Shown in pieces: positions 58,009-64,000 of a DNA stretch of 64,000 bases. This DNA is from Streptomyces sp. NBC_00433 (lineage in GTDB: Bacteria > Actinomycetota > Actinomycetes > Streptomycetales > Streptomycetaceae). The notes beneath the pieces were generated by a model. It had not been told where the DNA came from, ran no database searches, and worked only from the letters and a program-made list of their open reading frames with translations. Position 1 is the stretch's first letter. Each line of letters begins with the position of its first letter. The position numbers and the translations under genes were made by a program. The stretch covers positions 1,798,001 through 1,862,000 of the forward strand of contig CP107926.1 of the NCBI GenBank assembly GCA_036015235.1. The letters are read 5' to 3'.

Positions 58009-59256
58009 TCAGGCCCTTTCCGCGGCGCGGCGGGCGAGCCGGTCCACACCCTGAGCGGTCAGGGAGCCATGGAGCCGCAGTCGGGCTATCCCGCCGTCCG
58101 GGAAGATGTCGACCCTGACGTGGGTGGCCGGCCTGGCGTCGACCAGGAAGCGATGGACCGTGTCGGGCTGCAGCCGCACCCGGTCCAGCAGCGGGAACCA
58201 GCCCGCACCGCCCTCCTCGCGCGGCCCGCCGCCTTCCAGCTCCGCACCGCCGCCGTCACCGTCTGCCACGCCCGCCTCCCCGTCCTTGGCCCACAACTCC
58301 GCCCAGCCCGCCGCATTGCCCTTGAGATATCCGGTGTCGATCTCGACGGCGCGGATCTCGCCCTGCTCGACCAGCCGGTAGCTGATCCAGTCGTGCCCGC
58401 TGTCGCGCCGCCGCCTGGTCTCCCAGCCGTCGTCCATCTTCTGCGAGCGGCCCGGCAGGATGGTGTGCTCGGGCGGTGAGTAGAAGCGGTCGGAGGCGTC
58501 CTCCACCGCCCCGCCGTTCTCCAGCGCCACCAGGTCGAACGTCCCCAACCCCGCCAGCCACACCGGGTCCGGGACCACCTCGCCCAGCACCCGCAGCCGC
58601 GCTATGCCCCCGTCGGGATGCTGGCGCAGTCTCAGATGGGTGAAGCGGCGCTCCACATGGACCGCGAAGGCATTCTCCGCATGGCCTCCGACCGCGCTGC
58701 GCGCTATCACCTCGGTCCAGTGAAGCGCCGGATCCAGCAATTCCTCAGGGGAGGCCGACGGTGACGCGGCCACCGCCTCCACCGACACCGCGTGCGGGTA
58801 ATTCCCCCGGAAGTGAGCGGTGTCGACCACGATCGCGCGGATCACCCCTGGCGTCCCCAGCCGGATCAGCGCCCAGTCGTGGTCGGCCGCGTCCGGGTGC
58901 GGGACCGCCGCGGACGCGCCGCGCCGCCGCCTGGTCTCCCAGCCGTCCATGACCTTGCCCTTGTGCCCGAAGCGCACGGGATCGAAGACCGCGGGGCCCC
59001 GCAGGAGGAGATTCTCCCGCTCGGCGAAGAACTCGTCATTCGCCGCGACCACCCCCGCGCCGAGCCGGCGGTCGGCCAGGTCCGAGAGCCCGGCGAGTCC
59101 CGCCGCGCCCAGGTCCGTACTTCGATAGTCCGCGAACGGATTGCCACCCGCATAGGGAAGCGCGTCCCCCGTGAAGGACGTCAGCGCCGTGAAGGTCGCC
59201 CCCGCGCCGGCGCCCGCGCTCGTACCCGCACCCACACCCGCCGCTGTGCTTGTCAT
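58009..59256 (-). CDS. alc: Allantoicase
   Basis: 415 aa. It hydrolyses allantoate to ureidoglycolate and urea in purine catabolism. Two tandem jelly-roll repeats (about 75-235 and 240-400) each contain the family core: GHKGKVMDGWETRRRR and QKMDDGWETRRRR, followed by the HDWALIRLG / HDWISYRL, VDTAHFRGNYP / IDTGYLKGNAA and HPDGGIARLR / FPDGGIARLR elements. GGGAGG precedes the ATG. Allantoinase and urate genes are not present, although they often neighbour it. The LysR gene just upstream probably controls it. Confidence 0.95.
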   Translation of the reverse strand: MTSTAAGVGAGTSAGAGAGATFTALTSFTGDALPYAGGNPFADYRSTDLGAAGLAGLSDLADRRLGAGVVAANDEFFAERENLLLRGPAVFDPVRFGHKGKVMDGWETRRRRGASAAVPHPDAADHDWALIRLGTPGVIRAIVVDTAHFRGNYPHAVSVEAVAASPSASPEELLDPALHWTEVIARSAVGGHAENAFAVHVERRFTHLRLRQHPDGGIARLRVLGEVVPDPVWLAGLGTFDLVALENGGAVEDASDRFYSPPEHTILPGRSQKMDDGWETRRRRDSGHDWISYRLVEQGEIRAVEIDTGYLKGNAAGWAELWAKDGEAGVADGDGGGAELEGGGPREEGGAGWFPLLDRVRLQPDTVHRFLVDARPATHVRVDIFPDGGIARLRLHGSLTAQGVDRLARRAAERA

Positions 59257-59337
59257 CGCCTGTCCGCCTCCCTCGTCTGCTCCGATCTCCTCCTGCCTCT
59301 ACTCTCCGTCCCCACGGCCGTTCACGTCCATCGAAAC

Positions 59338-60276
59338 TTACTGAACAGACCTTTCAGTTGAGCTATACAATGGGTCGAGGTCAGCGGCCTGCCGCAGCGC
59401 CTCCAGCGTCCGGCGCAGCAGCGGCGCGTCCTGTGCCCCGCCGCGTACCGCCCCCACGATCCGGCGCCGCGGCCGGTCCGCCTCCAGCGCCCGCACCACG
59501 ACCTCCTGCCGCAGCCCGCCCGCGGTCGCCATCCGCGGCACCAGCGCGATGCCCATGTCCGCCGCGACCAGCGAGAAGATGGCCGGCCAGTCCGACGCCG
59601 CATGCGCCTGCTCGGGCACGAATCCGGCGTCGGCGCAGGCCGCGAGTGTCAGGTCGCGCCACGGGCCGCGGCTGCCGAAGATCCACGGCTCCTCCGCGAG
59701 CTGGGCCAGCCGCAGGGCGGGCGCCGCAGCCAGCGGATGGCCGGGCGGCAGTGCGATGTCGAGCGGGTCGGTGAGCAGTGGGAAGAGCACGAAGCGCGGG
59801 TCCCCCGCGGTGGGCGCCTCGACGGCGAGCGACAGCGCCAGGTCGACGTCGCCCGCGGCGAGCTGCTCGTAGACCTCGGCGGCCTCGGCCTCCCGCACCG
59901 ACACGGTGATCCCGGGCGAGCCGCGGCGCAGCAGCGCCACGGCGGGCACGACCAGCCGGGTGATCGCGGTGGCGATGGTCCCGATCCGCACCACGCCTGC
60001 CTCGCCCTGGGCCCAGCCGTCGATCTCGGCCCCGGCACGTTCGAGCTGCGCGAAGACGATCTCGGAGTGCCGCAGCAGGACGTGGGCGGCTCCGGTGAGG
60101 CGCACCCCCCGGCCGCGTGCCTCGATGACGGGGGTGCCGACCTGCTTGGACAGCGCGGTCAGCTGCTGCGACACGGCCGACGGGGTCATCCGCAGCGCGC
60201 CCGCCGCGGCGGTGACGGTGCCCGTGTCGTGCAGGGCACGGAGGATCTGCAGTTTGCGGAGGTCCCAGTCCTTCAT
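59338..60276 (-). CDS. LysR-family regulator, probable controller of allantoicase
   Basis: 312 aa. The winged helix-turn-helix (residues 1-60: LRKLQILRALHDTGTVTAAAGALRMTPSAVSQQLTALSKQVG) and effector domain (90-300) are complete. Codirectional with alc, 81 bp upstream of it, but with candidate operators both ahead of its own start (60289-60309) and at its 3' end (59340-59358), so it may regulate itself and alc. The ligand is probably a purine-degradation intermediate; this is inference from position. Confidence 0.9.
   Translation of the reverse strand: MKDWDLRKLQILRALHDTGTVTAAAGALRMTPSAVSQQLTALSKQVGTPVIEARGRGVRLTGAAHVLLRHSEIVFAQLERAGAEIDGWAQGEAGVVRIGTIATAITRLVVPAVALLRRGSPGITVSVREAEAAEVYEQLAAGDVDLALSLAVEAPTAGDPRFVLFPLLTDPLDIALPPGHPLAAAPALRLAQLAEEPWIFGSRGPWRDLTLAACADAGFVPEQAHAASDWPAIFSLVAADMGIALVPRMATAGGLRQEVVVRALEADRPRRRIVGAVRGGAQDAPLLRRTLEALRQAADLDPLYSSTERSVQ
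59340..59358. promoter_or_regulatory. Inverted repeat ACTGAA-N7-TTCAGT upstream of alc
   Basis: Perfect 6-bp arms, located at the lysR stop and about 85 bp ahead of the alc start, in an AT-rich pocket that also contains a TATA-rich word (59364-59370) able to serve as a -10. It could be a LysR-type site controlling alc. Confidence 0.45.
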
Positions 60277-60288
60277 GCAGCCAGCCTA

Positions 60289-60309
60289 AACATTCATCGC
60301 CGGAATGTT
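60289..60309. promoter_or_regulatory. LysR-type box AACATTC-N7-GAATGTT upstream of lysR
   Basis: Perfect 7-bp arms with the T-N11-A symmetry of LysR operators, 13 to 33 bp before the lysR start. It suggests autoregulation. Confidence 0.6.
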
Positions 60310-60336
60310 CTGCCGACGCGGCAAGAGGGACCATCG

Positions 60337-61323
60337 TCAGGAGGCCGCCGCGGCGCGCTCCCTGTGTTGCCGCGGGCTGACCCCGCGAACCCGTTTGAAG
60401 GCCGCGCTGAGCGCGAAAGGGCTGCCGTAGCCGACCCGGCGGGCGACGGAGGCGACGGTGGCGTCGGGCTCGCGCAGCAGGTCGGCGGCCAGGGCCAGCC
60501 GCCAGCCGGTCAGGTAGGCCATCGGCGGCTCGCCGACCAGGTCGGTGAAGCGCCGGCTGAGCGCGGCCCGCGACCCGCCGGTCCTGGCAGCCAGGTCCGC
60601 GACGGTCCAGGGGTGCGCGGGGTCGTCGTGCAGCAGGCGCAGCGCGGGGCCTACGACCGGGTCGCCCTGCGCGGCATACCAGGCGGGGGCGGCGGCCTCG
60701 GGCCGGGCGAACCAGGCCCGCAGCACGGCGATCAGCAGGAGGTCGAGCAGCCGGTCGAGCACCACCTCCTGGCCCGGCTCGTCGCGGACGATCTCGTCGC
60801 CGAGCAGCGCGGGCAGCGGGCTGGACCAGGCGTCGCCGGCCAGCACCAGGACCCGCGGCAACGCCGACAGCAGCCGGCTGCTGATCTCGCCGCGCATCTG
60901 GTAGGTCCCGCTGATCATCACGGCGGACGCGGGCGACCCGCCGGCGGTCCCGCCGCCGGGGGCTTCCACTCCGTCCGGGTCGTCCCCCCAGGTCCGCACC
61001 CCGAGGTCCATCTCCTCGCACAATTCGGTGCCGTCGACACCGGTGGAGACCTGGCCCGGCCTGATGACGATCTGCGGCTCGGTCTCCCGGTCGCCGGCCA
61101 CGACGTAGGGCTCCGGCCCGCGGATCACCGCGATGTCGCCGGGGCGCAGCGGCCGCGCACGGCCGTCGTCGGTCCGGATCCAGGCGTCCCCCCTCGCCAT
61201 GTGCACCAGGGTCAGCGGCGCCAGGTCGGCGATCCTGACCGACCAGGGCGGGGTGAGGACCGACCGCAGCAGGAACGCGCCGCGTGCCCGCGGGCCGTCG
61301 AGCAGGTTGGCCAATGCGTCCAT
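60337..61323 (-). CDS. AraC-family regulator with cupin sensor domain
   Basis: 328 aa. The N-terminal half (1-200) is a cupin-like ligand domain (LVHMARGDAWIRTDDG, LRPGDIAVIRGPEPYVV); the C-terminal 100 residues carry two helix-turn-helix motifs (WTVADLAARTGGSRAALSRRF and ATVASVARRVGYGSPFALSAAFKRVRGVSP). Divergent from the DUF1772 gene across 184 bp, which may be its target. The ligand is unknown. Confidence 0.9.
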   Translation of the reverse strand: MDALANLLDGPRARGAFLLRSVLTPPWSVRIADLAPLTLVHMARGDAWIRTDDGRARPLRPGDIAVIRGPEPYVVAGDRETEPQIVIRPGQVSTGVDGTELCEEMDLGVRTWGDDPDGVEAPGGGTAGGSPASAVMISGTYQMRGEISSRLLSALPRVLVLAGDAWSSPLPALLGDEIVRDEPGQEVVLDRLLDLLLIAVLRAWFARPEAAAPAWYAAQGDPVVGPALRLLHDDPAHPWTVADLAARTGGSRAALSRRFTDLVGEPPMAYLTGWRLALAADLLREPDATVASVARRVGYGSPFALSAAFKRVRGVSPRQHRERAAAAS

Positions 61324-61507
61324 GAACGACAGCCTAGGCGTGGACGCCTGCGTATGGGGATGAGCTTTTCAGCGATGGCCGGGCCGTCCGCCGCGCGGAT
61401 TCACTGAGGTCATGACGCAGCAGACGCCTCCCGCCCCCCTCACCCCCGTCATCCGCCCGCATGTCCCCGCGCCGCATCCCGAGCGCCGCCCGACCCGAGG
61501 AGCTGCC

Positions 61508-62014
61508 GTGAACGGCGACCTCCGCAGCCTGGTGCTGCTTGCCGCCACGCTGACGACCGGCCTGACGGCCGGGCTGTACTTCGCCTTCTCGGTGGCCGTG
61601 ATGCCCGGTCTCGCACGGGTCGGCGACCGCGCGTTCATCGAGACGATGCAGCGGGTCAACGTGGCGATTCTCAACGGCTGGTTCACCCTCGCCTTCGGCG
61701 GCGCCCTCGTGCTGGGCGTGGTCGCCGCGGTGCTGCACCGCGGCGGGGAGGGGCGGCCCGCGCTGCCGTGGATCATTGCCGGCGTCGTGCTCTACACGGC
61801 CTCGCTGGTGATCACGATGGGCTTCAGCGTGCCGCTCAACGACCGCCTGGCGGACGCGGGAGCACCGGAGCGGATCCACGATCCCGCGGCGGTGCGGGCA
61901 CAGTTCGAGTCCGCCTGGGTGCACTGGAACATCGCGCGGACGCTGGTCACCACCGGCGCGCTCGGCTGCCTGGCGTGGGCGATGCGGGCGGCGGGCGCTG
62001 CGGGCCGCGCGTGA
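61508..62014 (+). CDS. DUF1772 (anthrone oxygenase-like) membrane protein
   Basis: 168 aa, four membrane segments. The motif GLYFAFSVAVMPGL and the later SVPLNDRL and WVHWNIARTLVTTGALGCL identify DUF1772, a family that includes anthrone-oxidising enzymes but is mostly uncharacterised. GTG 61508 with GAGGAG five bases upstream is preferred over ATG 61412, which would add a Pro-rich leader. Possibly controlled by the divergent AraC protein. Confidence 0.8.
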   Translation: MNGDLRSLVLLAATLTTGLTAGLYFAFSVAVMPGLARVGDRAFIETMQRVNVAILNGWFTLAFGGALVLGVVAAVLHRGGEGRPALPWIIAGVVLYTASLVITMGFSVPLNDRLADAGAPERIHDPAAVRAQFESAWVHWNIARTLVTTGALGCLAWAMRAAGAAGRA

Positions 62015-62193
62015 CACGCGGTCGCGCGCCGGCTCCGCTAGAGTCGGTGGCGGTCGCGACTGGCGAGGGTGGACCACCACCGGGGAGCGGCCGTCCGCAT
62101 CCGTGAGCGTCGACCGCCTGGGCGCCTCCCGTGAACGCAGCCCGTCCGCTCCGCACTTGCGGGGCCGCGGGCTCGGACCGAGGAGGCCGGGAC

Positions 62194-63351
62194 GTGGAAT
62201 TGCGGTACGGAACCAACCCTCAGCAGCACGCGGCGAGCGCCGCGCCGGTGAGCGCGGGCGCATGGCCGGTCCGGGTGGTCAACGGCGAGCCGTCCTACAT
62301 CAACCTGCTGGACGCGCTGAGCGGCTGGCAGCTGGTCAGGGAGGCAGCCGGGGCGCTGGGGAGGCCGGCGGCGGCGTCCTTCAAGCACGTCTCGCCCGCC
62401 GGAGCCGCGCTCGCCGGCCCGCTCGACCCCGCCACCGCCGCGCTCTACCGCGCCGATCCCGCCGCCGGCCCACTGACCAGCGCCTACGTGCGCGCCAGGG
62501 ACGCCGACCCGAAGTCGTCCTACGGTGACCTCGCCGCCGTGTCGCACCCGGTGGACGAGGAACTGGCCGCGTTGCTGGCCCAGGTGGTCTGCGACGGCAT
62601 CGTCGCGCCTGGCTATGCGCCGGGCACGGTGGCCGCGCTCCGCCGGAAGAAGAAGGGCCGATTCCTGGTCCTGGAGGCGGACCCGCGGTTCGTGCCGCCG
62701 CCGCAGGAGGATCGCGAGGTGCACGGGCTGCGGCTGACCCAGCAGCGCGACGACGTACCGCTGCACACGTCGCTGCTCGACGACGTGGTGTGCGGCGGAC
62801 CGCTGCCGGACACCGCCGTGGAGGACCTGCTGCTGGGGCTCGCGGTGGTGCGCTACACCCAGTCCAACTCGGTGTGCTACGTCCGTGACGGCGTCACGCT
62901 GGGCATCGGGGCCGGGCAGCAGTCGCGGGTGGACTGCACGCGGCTGGCGGGGGCGAAGGCCGACAGCTGGTGGCTGCGACGGCATCCGGCGGTGTCGGCG
63001 CTGGACTTCGTGCCGGGGATACGCCGCCAGGACCGCGTCAACTGGCACGTGCGCTTCATCGAGGGCGACATGACCGACGACGAACGCCGCCGCTTCGACC
63101 GGGCGCTGGCGGCCCCGGCCGACCCGCTCACGGACGCGCAGCGCCGGGAGTGGGGCGCCCGGCTGACCGGTGTGGCCTTCGCGTCCGACGGAGCCCTGCC
63201 CTTCCGCGACAACGTCGACCACGCGGCCCGCCACGGTGTGCGCTGGATCGCCGAGCCCGGCGGCTCCATCCGTTCGGGTGACGTGGCGGAGGCCTGCCGC
63301 GAGCACGGCATCACGCTGGCGCACACCAGGTTGCGGCTCTTCCGGCACTGA
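62194..63351 (+). CDS. Stand-alone AICAR formyltransferase (PurH C-terminal domain only)
   Basis: 385 aa covering only the phosphoribosylaminoimidazolecarboxamide formyltransferase part of PurH; the N-terminal IMP cyclohydrolase domain is missing. Conserved landmarks: YGTNPQQHA near the start, the catalytic Lys-His of SFKHVSPAGAA, YTQSNSVCYV, GAGQQSRVDCTRLA and ASDGALPFRDNVD. It would use 10-formyl-tetrahydrofolate. AGGAGG precedes GTG 62194 at the correct distance, superseding ATG 62131. A separate bifunctional purH is expected elsewhere, so this may serve a specialised nucleotide or formyl-transfer role. Confidence 0.88.
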   Translation: MELRYGTNPQQHAASAAPVSAGAWPVRVVNGEPSYINLLDALSGWQLVREAAGALGRPAAASFKHVSPAGAALAGPLDPATAALYRADPAAGPLTSAYVRARDADPKSSYGDLAAVSHPVDEELAALLAQVVCDGIVAPGYAPGTVAALRRKKKGRFLVLEADPRFVPPPQEDREVHGLRLTQQRDDVPLHTSLLDDVVCGGPLPDTAVEDLLLGLAVVRYTQSNSVCYVRDGVTLGIGAGQQSRVDCTRLAGAKADSWWLRRHPAVSALDFVPGIRRQDRVNWHVRFIEGDMTDDERRRFDRALAAPADPLTDAQRREWGARLTGVAFASDGALPFRDNVDHAARHGVRWIAEPGGSIRSGDVAEACREHGITLAHTRLRLFRH

Positions 63352-63371
63352 CCAGGTCGCGCCCGGCGCGA

Positions 63372-64000
63372 TCAGCCGCCGAAGGCGCCGTGCCGTCCCT
63401 CGCCGGCGGCGAAGCGGGCAGCGCCCCGGGCCGCCTCGGCCAGCGAGATGCGGCCGTGGGCCAATTCCACGGCCAGGGCGGCGTCTTCTGGCAGGCCCTG
63501 CTGTTCCAGCAGGGCCAGGCGGTCGTGCCGCAGGCAGGTCTGCGGGAAGGCGGCGATCTTCTCGGCGAGCTGCTCGGCGGCGGCACGGGCGGTGCCGGTG
63601 GGGACGACGCGGTCGGCGAGACCGATGGCCAGCGCCTCGGCCGCGTCGACCGGGCGGCCGGTCAGGACCAGGTCCATGGCACGGCCCGCGCCGATCAGCC
63701 GCGGCAGCCTTACGGTGCCGCCGTCGATCAGCGGGACGCCCCAGCGGCGGCAGAAGACCCCGAAGACGGCGGTCTCCTCCACGACCCGCAGGTCGCACCA
63801 CAGGGCCAGTTCAAGACCGCCCGCCACGGCATGGCCCGACACGGCCGCGATGACCGGCTTCCCGAGCCGCATCCTGGTCGGCCCCATCGGACCGTCGCCA
63901 TCTGCCACGCCGTCACCACGTACCGCGCCGTCACCACGTACCGCGCCGACAACGTCCGCGGCGGCGATGTCGGTGACGCGGTTGCCGCGGTCGGTGCCGA
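63372..64000 (-). CDS. Enoyl-CoA hydratase family protein, 5' end beyond the window
   Basis: About 209 residues seen; the frame stays open to base 64000, so the N-terminus is cut. The core motifs are typical of a crotonase group found in streptomycetes: KPVIAAVSGHAVAGGLELALWCDLRVVEE, VFGVFCRRWGVPLIDGGTVRLPRLIG and AMDLVLTGRPVDAAEA. The stretch GAVRGDGAVRGDG just before the core comes from an 18-bp tandem duplication. It converges on the AICAR formyltransferase. No other acyl-CoA gene is adjacent in the window. Confidence 0.82.
   Translation of the reverse strand, partial: GTDRGNRVTDIAAADVVGAVRGDGAVRGDGVADGDGPMGPTRMRLGKPVIAAVSGHAVAGGLELALWCDLRVVEETAVFGVFCRRWGVPLIDGGTVRLPRLIGAGRAMDLVLTGRPVDAAEALAIGLADRVVPTGTARAAAEQLAEKIAAFPQTCLRHDRLALLEQQGLPEDAALAVELAHGRISLAEAARGAARFAAGEGRHGAFGG
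63909..63944 (-). repeat. In-frame 18-bp tandem duplication inside the crotonase gene
   Basis: Two exact copies of an 18-bp unit (63909-63926 and 63927-63944) encode a duplicated six-residue block upstream of the conserved crotonase core. The reading frame is preserved, so the protein is longer by six residues in a probable surface loop. Confidence 0.85.

Noticed and set aside
1..64000. Secondary-metabolite cluster (PKS, NRPS, lanthipeptide, terpene synthase)
   Set aside because: None of the core biosynthetic domains is present. The ABC-F gene, desaturase and acyl-CoA genes alone do not define a cluster.

Overview
The window reads as chromosomal DNA of a high-GC actinomycete, most likely a member of the Streptomycetaceae. 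Supporting signs are very high third-position GC, frequent GTG/TTG starts, several apparently leaderless genes, mycothiol-type (maleylpyruvate isomerase-like) enzymes, a DUF6343 protein, SseB, ABC-F and FtsK/EccC-type sequences, and CDP-alcohol phosphotransferases of streptomycete type. No PKS/NRPS cluster, integrase, prophage, IS transposase or CRISPR array was seen.

Layout. 1-7640 (minus strand): a tightly overlapping operon for a cell-envelope polymer or phospho-glycolipid: CDP-alcohol phosphotransferase with a long N-terminal extension, nucleotidyltransferase, archaeal-type glycerol-1-phosphate dehydrogenase, second CDP-alcohol phosphotransferase, GT2 glycosyltransferase, and a TagGH-type ABC exporter. 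7.9-15.5 kb: zinc exporter, isopentenyl-diphosphate isomerase, anti-sigma-type ATPase, crotonase, a STAND regulator, a 0.56 kb cluster of interspersed repeats, a DMT transporter and a TrmB regulator. 15.7-22.2 kb: secreted sedolisin protease, lipoprotein, ABC-F ATPase, acyl-ACP desaturase, another copy of the repeat, and a secreted BP74-type protein. 22.4-29.5 kb: an acyl-CoA catabolic operon (TIGR03084 protein, carboxylase beta and alpha, acyl-CoA dehydrogenase, enoyl-CoA hydratase, TetR) with a palindrome ahead of it. 29.5-33.5 kb: initiator tRNA-fMet and tRNA-Leu(GAG), each followed by a hairpin, flanking a psuG-psuK pair for pseudouridine salvage.

33.5-42.1 kb: chorismate mutase, FdhD, LysR, long-chain acyl-CoA synthetase, a decayed type VII secretion EccC-like gene, a SLATT-like membrane protein, aldo-keto reductase, methyltransferase, and a ClpN/HTH protein whose leaderless promoter lies inside two perfect palindromes. 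42.2-53.6 kb: holin-like/alkaline-phosphatase fusion, two metallo-beta-lactamase-fold hydrolases, a DedA protein, a lysine-free aminotransferase homologue, HAD phosphatase, PAP2-diacylglycerol-kinase fusion, SseB, GNAT and a Deinococcus-type RNA ligase. 53.7-64 kb: DUF5107/TPR protein, maleylpyruvate isomerase-like enzyme, lipoprotein, ankyrin protein, allantoicase with a LysR regulator and candidate operators, AraC, DUF1772 membrane protein, stand-alone AICAR formyltransferase, and a crotonase cut by the window end.

The observations most worth following are the glycerol-1-phosphate polymer operon, the lysine-free aminotransferase, the palindrome-embedded leaderless promoter of the ClpN/HTH protein, the 79-bp interspersed repeat, the Rnl5-type RNA ligase and the EccC remnant beside the SLATT protein. 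Starts were chosen by hand from Shine-Dalgarno matches and overlap patterns. Family assignments rest on motif recognition, not on database searches.
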